The notes: generated by a model not told the origin, from the sequence alone. Shown: positions 1 through 8,810, counted from the first letter of the stretch. The stretch is DNA of 13,911 bases from an uncultured Porphyromonadaceae bacterium (GCA_947178245.1 CAMWXO010000027.1:1-13911); one strand, 5' to 3'. Numbers and translations are program-made.

Positions 1-162
1 CGCAGCAAGGACAACAGGGCTGGGGCGGCGCTCCGCAGAAAAGCACCACCGGCTCGCAGCAAGGACAACAGGGCTGGGGCGGCGCTCCGCAGAAAAGCAC
101 CACCGGCTCACAGCCGCAGCAGCAGGGCTGGGGCGGCGCCCCTCAGAAAAGCAATACCGGTG
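1..162 (+). repeat. 54-bp in-frame tandem repeat in the kinase gene
   Basis: Three copies of a 54-bp unit lie at 1-54, 55-108 and 109-162. The first two are identical base for base; the third has diverged. Each encodes 18 residues of the type QQGQQGWGGAPQKSTTGS. The array probably continues upstream of the window. It forms a low-complexity, probably disordered segment in front of the kinase domain. Because the unit is a multiple of three, copy-number change would alter linker length without breaking the frame. Confidence 0.95.
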
Positions 163-3100
163 CCGGTGAGGCTCCTCACAGTAGTTTTACCGACGCTCCC
201 GAATATCCTCAGTATGAGATCGACGGCATCGTCTACAAGATGATACGTGTCATCTCTGCCAATTCGGGAGAAGCGAAGATATTCGAGATAGAGCACGATG
301 GCCGGCACTATGCGCTGAAATTGTATAAGCCCCATGTGCATCCCAATCATGAAGTGCTCGACCGCGTGATGAACCTGCGCGGCAATGGTATGCTCATCGA
401 TATCTATGCTCACGGCGTCTGGACTGACAAGACTACCGGCATAAAGCACGACTACGAGATAATGGGATATTGCAGCGGCGGATCGCTGGCCACCCTCAAG
501 CTCACGGGCGACGAGAAGCGCATGAGGGAGATCACGGCCCGCATGGCGGCCACTCTCGACTTCGCTCATTCCCATGGAATACTTCACCGCGACGTGAAGC
601 CGGCCAACTTCCTTTTCACCGACGAGACACACACGCAGTTCGTGCTCACCGACTGGGGTCTCGCCAAAATCCTCGACAAAGACGGAAGGACGGTCACAGA
701 CAATGGGCGCACCAAGATCTATGCCGCACCCGAGATGTATATCTATATCGATGGCAAACCGACTCATGTGGATGCAAAAGCCGATTTCTTCTCTATGGGC
801 ATGACGCTGCTCGCGCTCTGGATGGGCGAGGGCCTGCTCACGGCCGACGAGGAAGAACTCGTGAAGAAGAAACGATATGGCAAGCTGTCTTATCCCTCAT
901 CAAGCGAGATGAGCGAGCATCTGCTGTCGCTCATCAAGGCTCTCACGCTTGTCAATCCCGAGGAGCGTGCCGGACTCGACGACATAGCGCGGTGGGCTTC
1001 GGGCGAGATAATCTACAGAGACCCTGTGGCCGACGATACGGTGCGCGATTTCCGCATCGTATTCAGCGCTCAGAAAAAACTGATTGCCCACAACGCTAAG
1101 GAACTGGGCGTGATGATGTGGGAAAACCGTGAACTGGGAAAGGATTATCTCTACGGCAAGCTTGAAGACTGGCTCAAAGAGCAAGACCAGACCGAACTTG
1201 CCAATGAGATATGGAAGATCAAGGAAGAACTCTATCCCGGAAATCAGGACGCCGGCCTTTTCGCCGCCGCTCTCTTTCTCAATCCTGAAACTCTCTACGA
1301 GGGCCTCGACGGCAAGCCTCTGGCCACGCAGCAGGATATTGCCCGGGAACTCTTCGACAATGTGGCCGCCTACAAGAAAGCGCTCTTCCGGAAGAGGGAG
1401 CATCCTCTCTGGGCATATCTCAGCGCCAATCAACTTGGCGACAAGGTGGAGGAATTCCGCAAACTGGTGAATAAGAATGGCGAGCGTGGAGTGCTCACCA
1501 TCGCATATATGCTTGATCCGGAACTTCCTTACCGTTTCGAGGGCAAGATCGGGACGACTGTGCTTGTCTATAAGTTCGAGGGTCTGGCTGAGGCTCTTGC
1601 CACCAACCAGATCACCAATATAGAGGCTGTGCTGGGCGAAGACTTTCTCTATTGGGCGGCCAATCGCAATCCTGCACTCGCAGGCAAGGCCAAGGAGATA
1701 GTGGATGGTGGATTCAGCAGTCTGAAGTCTGCCTTGCGCCCGGTGAATAAGGGAGGATCTGAGGAAATTTCCGACGAACTGAAAGCGGAGTTCCTGACCT
1801 ACGTGCTTCTGCCCGATGTCGGGATGGACTATAAGCCGATAGCCGAGTCAAGAAGAGCCACTCCCGAACAGTTTGCCTACCTTATCCAGCCGGACTTTGA
1901 AGTCAAGGAAGAAGGTAATACCGTGACGGTAAGTACTATTTCGGCTCCCATTGCACCCATCAAGGCCTATCTCGCCGCCCGGGGGAAATATGACAGGCAA
2001 TTGAGCTGGATCAACTATTGTTTTGACATCGATTCTGCCGACAATAAGAAGAAATACCTGAAGTATGACGAGCAGATAGCGAGATTCAAGGCTGCCGCCG
2101 GTCTTGCCGGGGAGGTGCTTCCGCTGAAGATCAACGGAGTGACCTTCAAGACCCTGAATGACGTGCAGAACACCTCTTTCGACAGGTGGTCTGAGATGGC
2201 TCAGAATATCGTGGCGAAATGGGTCAGCCTCTTTTTCCAGGAGAATCCGAAGGCCGACTACAAGAAAACATCATATTTCAAGCTGGCCGGAGATTTCTTC
2301 GAGTTCATATACGTGTTTCTCCCCGGGTCGAAGTATGCCAATAACGCCAGGCCCAAGATTGACGCTATCTATAAGGCGGGTAGGGAATATGATCGGGCTT
2401 ACAGGAAAGTGAAGATCGTAAGGTGGTGTGCCACAATCTTCTGCCTCCTGCCTCTGCTGCTCGTGATCATGGCGGGAGTCTACCTGCTCATCACGCAGGG
2501 AGCGTCGGAGATAGGCGCGGTGATGAACACCATCGGTACGTGGACCGGCATAATAGTGGGTGTCATAGTTGCGCTTGCCGCCATCGGTGAGACGGAAAAC
2601 CTCATAATCGGCGGCATAGCGGGCCTGATATGTTTCGCCGTGGTGAAGTTCTGCCTTGTCTTCATCGCTCCGGCGGTGCCGTGGATCATCCTCGCATTCT
2701 TCCTGATTCAGTTAGTGCTCAACGCCCGTGCCGTGTTCACCAATAATCTGTATACCGTTGCGCCCCAGTATTCCGACCTTTCGATTGAAGAGGGTGTGCT
2801 TCGCGCAGAGATGAGCGAAGCTTTCGGCTGCCGCGACAAACTGCTGCCGTCAAATCTGACCACTGACTATCCGGAAGTGATCTATCGGCAGGATACCAAG
2901 ACGCTCAATAGCGCGTTTGGCGGCTTCGTGAAGAAGATGCTATGGCTGTTTGTGGTCACTATCGGTGCATGTGCTTTCTGCTTCTGGATCTACCGGATGG
3001 ATCCGGAGAAGATAGGTCACAAGGATGCGGTGGCCGGTGTGGAACTTCTCGACGGCAGCTTCTCGGGCAATGTGAAAGGCACGCCGCTCGATGTGGCATT

Positions 3101-3347
3101 CTCTACGAAAGACGAGGTGATGTCGGCCGATATGGTTATCAAATACCGTAGCGGCAACACCGTGCAGACCATGAAGTCGGCCGAGGGGGCGGCCCTTGCC
3201 TTCCCCGTGGTGATGGCCAAGGAAGGAGACGCAGCCATCACGCTCACTATCGACACGGTATATATGGAAGCCGGCTCTGCAGTGGCCACCGGCACCTATC
3301 TCAACTCAAAAGGTAATCGCCAACCGGTAAATATCAAGAAAAAATGA
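1..3347 (+). CDS. Membrane-anchored Ser/Thr protein kinase with N-terminal Q/G/W repeats (5' partial)
   Basis: This is a eukaryotic-like protein kinase fused to a long helical region, membrane helices and a C-terminal domain. The frame is open to the left edge, so Met at 240 is internal; 79 codons precede it, including three 18-residue repeats. Numbering from that Met, the kinase domain spans about 1-255: the ATP-binding Lys is K27 (ALKLYK), the catalytic loop is HRDVKPAN (D118, N123), the metal-binding motif is DWG (138-140) in place of DFG, and AAPE lies at 162-165. The Gly-rich loop is weak (SANSGEAKIF). Residues 256-720 are mostly helical and unassigned. Hydrophobic helices lie near 729-751, 765-783, 788-809, 812-828 and 900-918. 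An odd number of helices would place the last ~115 residues, a probable beta-rich domain, in the periplasm, so it could be a sensor. It overlaps the AAA+ gene by 4 bp. Kinase identity is firm; the signal sensed is unknown. Confidence 0.93.
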   Translation, partial: QQGQQGWGGAPQKSTTGSQQGQQGWGGAPQKSTTGSQPQQQGWGGAPQKSNTGAGEAPHSSFTDAPEYPQYEIDGIVYKMIRVISANSGEAKIFEIEHDGRHYALKLYKPHVHPNHEVLDRVMNLRGNGMLIDIYAHGVWTDKTTGIKHDYEIMGYCSGGSLATLKLTGDEKRMREITARMAATLDFAHSHGILHRDVKPANFLFTDETHTQFVLTDWGLAKILDKDGRTVTDNGRTKIYAAPEMYIYIDGKPTHVDAKADFFSMGMTLLALWMGEGLLTADEEELVKKKRYGKLSYPSSSEMSEHLLSLIKALTLVNPEERAGLDDIARWASGEIIYRDPVADDTVRDFRIVFSAQKKLIAHNAKELGVMMWENRELGKDYLYGKLEDWLKEQDQTELANEIWKIKEELYPGNQDAGLFAAALFLNPETLYEGLDGKPLATQQDIARELFDNVAAYKKALFRKREHPLWAYLSANQLGDKVEEFRKLVNKNGERGVLTIAYMLDPELPYRFEGKIGTTVLVYKFEGLAEALATNQITNIEAVLGEDFLYWAANRNPALAGKAKEIVDGGFSSLKSALRPVNKGGSEEISDELKAEFLTYVLLPDVGMDYKPIAESRRATPEQFAYLIQPDFEVKEEGNTVTVSTISAPIAPIKAYLAARGKYDRQLSWINYCFDIDSADNKKKYLKYDEQIARFKAAAGLAGEVLPLKINGVTFKTLNDVQNTSFDRWSEMAQNIVAKWVSLFFQENPKADYKKTSYFKLAGDFFEFIYVFLPGSKYANNARPKIDAIYKAGREYDRAYRKVKIVRWCATIFCLLPLLLVIMAGVYLLITQGASEIGAVMNTIGTWTGIIVGVIVALAAIGETENLIIGGIAGLICFAVVKFCLVFIAPAVPWIILAFFLIQLVLNARAVFTNNLYTVAPQYSDLSIEEGVLRAEMSEAFGCRDKLLPSNLTTDYPEVIYRQDTKTLNSAFGGFVKKMLWLFVVTIGACAFCFWIYRMDPEKIGHKDAVAGVELLDGSFSGNVKGTPLDVAFSTKDEVMSADMVIKYRSGNTVQTMKSAEGAALAFPVVMAKEGDAAITLTIDTVYMEAGSAVATGTYLNSKGNRQPVNIKKK

Positions 3348-6300
3348 AATGCAATAAGTGTGGCGGAGAGAACCGCGATATAGCCCGGTTCTGCAAATGG
3401 TGTGGCGTGTCCATGCAGGCCTCGCGGCCGGAGACTCGGGGTGACGACGGCGCGAAGTCGCTCTCCGGAGGGCCTCTCGACGATCTGATAGAGAAAGACG
3501 ATATAGTCAGGAAACTCGGGCCCATCATGGCCAAGGCCAAGGGAAAGGCCGATTTCTGCCGCAAAAACGGCATCAAGGAGCGCATGCAGCTCAGTTTCGT
3601 GATCACCGGCGATCCCGGCAGTGGAAAGACGGAGACCGCATACGCCATAGCGCGTATGCTTCACGAGGCCGGAGTGACTCGCTCGCCGGAGCCGGTGGTG
3701 GTGAATGCCGTGAATTTCAACGAGTGGAAAAAAGACGTGAGCAAGCATGAGGCCAGATATGCCAACTCGGTCATCATTTTCGAGGAGTCTCAGAAACTGG
3801 TGGGCGATGGCGACCGTACCGACATCAACGACATCGACTATCTGCTGCAGCCTATCAAGAGATGGCGCGAGCGGGGTGACATGCCTGTGGCGATACTGAC
3901 CGGAGGCCCCGAGCTGCTCAAGTATTTCAGGGAGCACAAGTCGGCGGCCACCATCATCAACTATTTCTTCGAGACCAATACTCCCACCCTGGAGGGCCTT
4001 CAGAAGATAGCCGAGCTCAAGCTTCACAAGAAATTCCTCCGCACCCTCACTCCCGAGGCGCGCGAGAAACTTAAGCGTGTGCTGCTCTACGATTTCCGCA
4101 ACCCCAACGAGGCGCCCGGCGCCGGCGGACATATAGCCGCCGAGCGGGCATATCAGATCGACCTGAATGCGGTGGAGAAAGGGGTCTTCGTGAATCCTCT
4201 CGGCCCCGAGTTCGTGAGCGGCACGGAATATCGCCCCAAGACTTTCGACGAGGTGATGAAGGAATTCGACAAATATGTCGGAATCGACAATATCAAGAAG
4301 GAGATCAAGACCATCGCCAATGCCGTGGCTGCCGACGTGGCCGCGGGAAGGGAGCCGAAAGTGACGAAGCATTACCGCTTCATAGGTAATCCCGGCACCG
4401 GAAAGACCACCATGGCCCGCCTCTTCGCCGACGCGCTCAATGCTTTGGGCGCCCTGCCCGTAGGCCAGTTTGTGGAGGTGTCGAAAAATGACCTTGTCTC
4501 CTCATTCGTGGGAGCCACCACCGAGAAGGTGACATCCGTGTTCAAGAAGGCGATGGGAGGCGTCCTTTTCATCGACGAGGCCTATCAGCTTGCCAACGAC
4601 AGCCACGGAAAGGATGCCGTGGACACTATACTTACCCTCACTGAGAACAACCGGGGGAAAATCGTGGTCATCCTGGCCGGCTATTTCAAGGAGATGAACG
4701 AACTCAACGAAATCAACACAGGAATTGAGTCGAGATTCAAGGAGACCATAGAGTTTCCCGATTATAACGCCGCAACCCTCCTCGCCATATTCCGCAGCAT
4801 GGTCAGCAACTCTCCCGACGGCCTTACACTCTCGGAGGATGCGGAGAAAGGTGTGGAGAATTTCTTCAAGCTGATGTATCAGGCACGAAAGGAGAATTTC
4901 GGCAACGCCCGTGAGGTGCGCAATGTGTTTGACACGGCCGTGGAGCGTATGCGCAACCGCGTGGCCGCTGATCCGTCGCTGCCGCGCGAGATCACAATGG
5001 CCGATATCGAGGGTGAGGACTCCTCTGAGCCGGAGCCTGTGGAGAAGATTCTATCTGCCCTCGACGACATGGTGGGGATGGAGAAGGTGAAGGAGCAGTT
5101 GATGACGATAGCCTCCGACGTGCGCCTGCGGCGTATGCAGATGGAATTCGGCGATGACTCGCCCGAACTCATGAACATCCACATAGCCATCACCGGCAAC
5201 CCCGGCACCGGAAAGACGGAGGTGGCCAAGCGTCTGGGCCAGATATTCAAGGCTATAGGTGTCGCCGACAAAGGCCATGTAGTGAAGCGTGAGCGCAAGA
5301 CGCTGCTCGACAGCATGGTGAACTCGGCCGGAATCAACATGGACAAGGCCGTCAACGAGGCCATGGGCGGCATACTCTTCATCGACGAGGCCTACAACCT
5401 GATACCGATGGATAATCCCGCGCAGAAAGACAGCGACGGGGTGGCCGCGGTGGAGGCGCTCATGACGAGGATGGTGAACGACGCCGGAAAGTTCATCACC
5501 GTAATCGCCGGCTACAAGCAGGAGATTGAGGAATTCATCGCCAACGCCAATCCGGGGCTCAAGAGCCGTTTCACCCACAGGATTCATATCGACGACTATA
5601 CTTCCGGGCAACTCTTCGAGATATTCATGCGGGCTGCCTCCAAGAGCAAACTCAGGCTCACTGCGGAGGCGCAGGAACTGCTTCAGAAGAAGATAGACGA
5701 GATGGTGACGATGAAAGACCGCAAGTTCGGCAATGCCCGCGACGTGCTCAAACTGCTCAACGAGACCCGCGCGAGGATGTCTACCCGCCTCCGCGACGTC
5801 GTGATGAGCGGAAAGGTGACGCCGGAGCTCCTGTTCACCGTCGAGGCGTCTGACATTCCTTACGAGGCTCCGAAGAAGTTCAACGTGAAGGAGTGCATGC
5901 GCAAGCTCGACGAGCTTGTGGGGCTCGAATCGGTCAAGAGCGTGGTGCGCGACATAGCCGACGCAATAATTGTGGAGCAGGAACGTGCGCGGCTCGAGGA
6001 TCGAAGGCCCGTCATACCTCTCGACAGCTATCTCTTCCTCGGCAATCCCGGCACCGGCAAGACCACTGTGGCCCGCCTTATGGCCGAGATATTCTACTCG
6101 CTGGGTCTGCTGCCATCCAACAAGCTTATCGAGATCAAGCCCGGCGACCTCGTTGCCGGCTACGTGGGGCAGACCGCCCCAAAGACCCGCCAGATGACGG
6201 AACGCGGCATCGGCGGCGTGCTCTTCATCGACGAGGCATACGGGCTCAAGGACGGCGGTTTCGGTGAGAAGGACGCTACTCCGGAGCTTCTCACCGTGCT

Positions 6301-6694
6301 TGCCGACAACAAGGACAAGATGGTGTGCATCGCCGCCGGATACCCGTATGAGATATCTGAATGGCTCGCCTGCAACACAGGTCTGCCCCGCAGATTCACG
6401 CGTACGATACACTTCGAGGACTACAGCGAAGAAGATCTTGCACAGATATTCCTTAACATCGCCAGGAAAAACGGCATGCGCCTCGACGAGGAGGCCGATG
6501 CCGAGATGCGCAGATATTTCAGCGAGCTTGTCGCCAATAAGGATGATGGGTTCGGAAATGCGGCGGAAGCGGTGAACTATTTCAATAAGGTGAAGATAAA
6601 TCAGGGTGCGCGTCTGCGCAGGGAGATGACGCCGGAGGGTTTCCGAAGGGATGACCTCTACGTGTTTAAGTTTGACGACATGCAGATTAGATAG
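3344..6694 (+). CDS. Zinc-ribbon protein with four tandem CbxX/SpoVK-type AAA+ ATPase modules
   Basis: This 1,116-residue ATPase starts with a zinc ribbon (C3, C6, C17, C20) and carries four Walker A/B pairs. Module 1: GDPGSGKT at 89-96, Walker B-like VIIFEE at 143-148. Module 2: GNPGTGKT at 348-355, VLFIDE at 407-412. Module 3: GNPGTGKT at 618-625, ILFIDE at 677-682. Module 4: GNPGTGKT at 900-907, VLFIDE at 959-964. Modules 2-4 have an SRF or RRF arginine-finger-like motif before the lid and match the CbxX/CfqX-SpoVK-EccA type; module 1 is divergent. Such ATPases remodel partner proteins, for example Rubisco activase CbbX. The start overlaps the kinase stop (ATGA), indicating translational coupling. 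The zinc ribbon resembles that of the next protein, so both may dock on a shared partner. The substrate is unknown. No membrane segments are seen, so it is presumably cytoplasmic. Confidence 0.92.
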   Translation: MKCNKCGGENRDIARFCKWCGVSMQASRPETRGDDGAKSLSGGPLDDLIEKDDIVRKLGPIMAKAKGKADFCRKNGIKERMQLSFVITGDPGSGKTETAYAIARMLHEAGVTRSPEPVVVNAVNFNEWKKDVSKHEARYANSVIIFEESQKLVGDGDRTDINDIDYLLQPIKRWRERGDMPVAILTGGPELLKYFREHKSAATIINYFFETNTPTLEGLQKIAELKLHKKFLRTLTPEAREKLKRVLLYDFRNPNEAPGAGGHIAAERAYQIDLNAVEKGVFVNPLGPEFVSGTEYRPKTFDEVMKEFDKYVGIDNIKKEIKTIANAVAADVAAGREPKVTKHYRFIGNPGTGKTTMARLFADALNALGALPVGQFVEVSKNDLVSSFVGATTEKVTSVFKKAMGGVLFIDEAYQLANDSHGKDAVDTILTLTENNRGKIVVILAGYFKEMNELNEINTGIESRFKETIEFPDYNAATLLAIFRSMVSNSPDGLTLSEDAEKGVENFFKLMYQARKENFGNAREVRNVFDTAVERMRNRVAADPSLPREITMADIEGEDSSEPEPVEKILSALDDMVGMEKVKEQLMTIASDVRLRRMQMEFGDDSPELMNIHIAITGNPGTGKTEVAKRLGQIFKAIGVADKGHVVKRERKTLLDSMVNSAGINMDKAVNEAMGGILFIDEAYNLIPMDNPAQKDSDGVAAVEALMTRMVNDAGKFITVIAGYKQEIEEFIANANPGLKSRFTHRIHIDDYTSGQLFEIFMRAASKSKLRLTAEAQELLQKKIDEMVTMKDRKFGNARDVLKLLNETRARMSTRLRDVVMSGKVTPELLFTVEASDIPYEAPKKFNVKECMRKLDELVGLESVKSVVRDIADAIIVEQERARLEDRRPVIPLDSYLFLGNPGTGKTTVARLMAEIFYSLGLLPSNKLIEIKPGDLVAGYVGQTAPKTRQMTERGIGGVLFIDEAYGLKDGGFGEKDATPELLTVLADNKDKMVCIAAGYPYEISEWLACNTGLPRRFTRTIHFEDYSEEDLAQIFLNIARKNGMRLDEEADAEMRRYFSELVANKDDGFGNAAEAVNYFNKVKINQGARLRREMTPEGFRRDDLYVFKFDDMQIR

Positions 6695-6696
6695 AG

Positions 6697-7254
6697 ATGA
6701 AGTGCTTTAATTGTAAGAATGAGATAGAAGACGATTCCCTGTATTGCGACCAGTGCGGAGCGAAGATTTTCATTTGCCCGGACTGCCGCGTTCCCGGCAA
6801 GGGGGAGGGGAAGAGGTGCGGCCGTTGCGGGCGTCCGCTTGTGGATGCCGCGACGCTTGCAGGAGCGCCTGCCGTCAAAATGGTGGATCCGGCCCCGGAG
6901 CAGCCGCAGACACCCCCGCCGGGAAATCCGCAACCATTGCCGCAGACACCTGCACCCGAGACTCCCCAACCGCCCACTCGTCTTGTGTGCCGGGCTGAGA
7001 ACATCACGCTCAATCTGGTAGACGGCGCCCTTCTGGGCAGGGTCGAGGGCATATATGCCCCGCAGCTCGGGCGTCTCGAGTATATGTCGGCGCGCCATGC
7101 CACCATCACCCGAAGCGGCGACTGCTGGGTGATAGCGGATGAGGGCTCGCGCAACGGAACAGCCGTCAACGGACAGTGGTGTTACACTCCGCTGCCGTTT
7201 CGCAAGGGTGATGTGGTAAGGATTGCTAATTTTTATGACTTTGTGGCGGAATGA
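6697..7254 (+). CDS. Double zinc-ribbon FHA-domain protein
   Basis: This is a 185-residue phosphopeptide-reader protein. Two CxxC pairs at C3/C6 and C17/C20 form one zinc ribbon, and C27/C30 with C41/C44 form a second. Residues ~64-94 are a Pro/Gln-rich linker. Residues ~96-185 form an FHA domain: GR at 114-115, SARH at 131-134 (the SxxH spacing is kept) and SRNGT at 151-155 followed by VNG. FHA domains bind phosphothreonine, so the protein probably recognises targets, or the kinase itself, once phosphorylated. It starts 2 bp after the AAA+ stop and overlaps the phosphatase start by 4 bp. FHA adaptors paired with a kinase and PP2C phosphatase are known from type VI secretion control (Fha/PpkA/PppA), but no secretion gene is visible here. 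Identity is secure; the partner is inferred. Confidence 0.92.
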   Translation: MKCFNCKNEIEDDSLYCDQCGAKIFICPDCRVPGKGEGKRCGRCGRPLVDAATLAGAPAVKMVDPAPEQPQTPPPGNPQPLPQTPAPETPQPPTRLVCRAENITLNLVDGALLGRVEGIYAPQLGRLEYMSARHATITRSGDCWVIADEGSRNGTAVNGQWCYTPLPFRKGDVVRIANFYDFVAE

Positions 7255-7976
7255 CTCTGAATTATGAAGTTTTGAGCCATGTGGGCTTATGCCGTGACGT
7301 GAACCAGGACATGGCGATGGTGATGCAGCAGACCATACGTGACGACAGCGATTCGTTCTCTTTCGTGATTCCTGAGGACGGGGAGGAGATCCTGAAATTC
7401 GCTGCCATTGTCTGCGACGGGCTTGGGGGCCACGCCAAAGGCGAGGTGGCCTCGCAGATGGCGTGTGAGTCGTTCAGGGACTTTGTTGACGGCTTGTCCG
7501 ACGACCTTGACGACAATTCGCTTGTGATGAGCATCAAGCAGTGGTTCCGTATGTTCAACGAGAAGCTGATCTCGAGCGGAGGCGGAGTGCTCACGTGCAC
7601 CACGCTCACCGGGTTGCTGCTCTATGGCGAGACGCTGGTGATATTGAATTGCGGCGATTCCCGCACTTATCGCGTGCGCTTCGGCAAGATGGCACGGCTC
7701 ACTACCGATCACTCCGAGCGTGAACGCACCGGAAATCCCGACGTGTCCTCGTCGCAGATGTATAATTGCCTCGGACTCGCATCCGCCTTCATCGATGTCA
7801 AGCTCGCCCGCCTCGTGGAGGGAGACCGCTATCTGATCTGCTCCGACGGCCTCACCGACATGGTGCCGGAAGAGGAGATGGAGCGCTTCTTCGGCGAGCC
7901 CTCGCGCCTTCTGCAGCTCGCGCTGCAGGCCGGTGGATATGACAACGTGACCATCGTGGGTATCTCCGTATCATGA
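7251..7976 (+). CDS. PP2C-family Ser/Thr protein phosphatase
   Basis: This 241-residue PP2C/PPM phosphatase, of compact bacterial Stp/PppA type, should reverse the phosphorylation made by the kinase of the same operon. The metal-binding signature is complete: RDVNQD at 15-20, DGLGGH at 56-61, GDSR at 135-138, SDGL at 198-201 and GYDN at 229-232. It uses two or more Mn/Mg ions to hydrolyse phospho-Ser/Thr. There is no signal peptide or membrane helix, so it acts in the cytoplasm. Its ATG lies inside the end of the FHA gene (ATGA overlap), pointing to coupled translation. The length is normal for single-domain bacterial members and no catalytic residue looks lost. Confidence 0.95.
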   Translation: MTLNYEVLSHVGLCRDVNQDMAMVMQQTIRDDSDSFSFVIPEDGEEILKFAAIVCDGLGGHAKGEVASQMACESFRDFVDGLSDDLDDNSLVMSIKQWFRMFNEKLISSGGGVLTCTTLTGLLLYGETLVILNCGDSRTYRVRFGKMARLTTDHSERERTGNPDVSSSQMYNCLGLASAFIDVKLARLVEGDRYLICSDGLTDMVPEEEMERFFGEPSRLLQLALQAGGYDNVTIVGISVS

Positions 7977-7992
7977 AAAAAACTTTAGATTT

Positions 7993-8790
7993 ATGAATGA
8001 TCGTATTAAATCGCTCGCATCAGACACTTCGCTCTCTATCGATGATCGCATCGAAGCCATGTTCTCTCTCAGGGAGGAGACGGAAGGCTGGGATTTCAGC
8101 CGCGATATCACGGCCTTCAAGTCGCTCATTCAGGCCATCAGGGATGAGGGCGACACAGAGGCTTATATGCTCGATCTGCTGCAACTTTACACCTTGCTTG
8201 CGGAGACCTACGCCGATCATAACGATTACAGGCCGCTCCTGAGGCTGTCGGTAGAGGTGCGTGGAATCCTGAACGACGAGAGCATAGCCTGGGAGGTGCT
8301 CGAAGAGACGTTGCCGCGGCTGATAGAAGCCGTGGCTGAGTCCGTATATCAGCATGAGACCTATATGCTGCTGCTTCTCTTCATACGCAGGGCGTATGAG
8401 AAGGGTAGGCTTGGCAGGGAACTTAAACCGCAGGTGAGCCATCTTCTCAAGCTCCACACGCTGCTTGAGGATCCTGACCGGCATGGCTATTGGCTCGACA
8501 AGGGATTGCAGGCCGTCATCGCCACACTGTTCACTTCAGAAGAGTTGCTGCAGATAATGATTAACCCCGTGATCGGACACCTGAAGGTCGATCCCGTGGA
8601 GTATACCCGTCGATGGGAAGAAATATATTATGATGTGGAGGATCGGTTGAAACTGCGCTTTGCCGACGAGAAGCGCCGCATGGGCTTCTGCTTCATGTAC
8701 TGGAGCGCCAAGCAGGATCTTCTGAAAAAAGTCTACGGCATAGACTGGCGCTCACCCTCCGAGATGAATCCGAGGGTAATGTTTGACTGA
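7993..8790 (+). CDS. All-helical protein of unknown function in the kinase operon
   Basis: I do not recognise this 265-residue protein. The sequence is acidic, rich in Leu, Glu, Asp and Arg, with regular amphipathic helix patterns throughout, suggesting a helical-repeat (TPR-like) solenoid, though no canonical TPR signature is clear. It has no signal peptide, membrane segment, Cys cluster or catalytic motif. The C-terminal part (FADEKRRMGFCFMYWSAKQDLL, ~215-236, with the tail IDWRSPSEMNPRVMFD) is aromatic and is a likely conserved contact surface. It begins 16 bp after the phosphatase stop behind an A/T-rich spacer with no Shine-Dalgarno sequence. Its position in the co-directional unit suggests a regulator, scaffold or phosphorylation target of the circuit. 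That role is inferred only. Confidence 0.8.
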   Translation: MNDRIKSLASDTSLSIDDRIEAMFSLREETEGWDFSRDITAFKSLIQAIRDEGDTEAYMLDLLQLYTLLAETYADHNDYRPLLRLSVEVRGILNDESIAWEVLEETLPRLIEAVAESVYQHETYMLLLLFIRRAYEKGRLGRELKPQVSHLLKLHTLLEDPDRHGYWLDKGLQAVIATLFTSEELLQIMINPVIGHLKVDPVEYTRRWEEIYYDVEDRLKLRFADEKRRMGFCFMYWSAKQDLLKKVYGIDWRSPSEMNPRVMFD

Positions 8791-8810
8791 CGGTTTTCCC
8801 TACAATCCTT

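Noticed and set aside
240..242. Met at 240 as the true kinase start
   Set aside because: The frame is open to the window edge with an ordered 18-residue repeat and kinase-type sequence (YEIDGIVYK) just before it.
5051..6412. A 453-residue minus-strand frame opposite the AAA+ gene
   Set aside because: It lies wholly inside a gene with four Walker motif pairs, and its own sequence has no recognisable fold.
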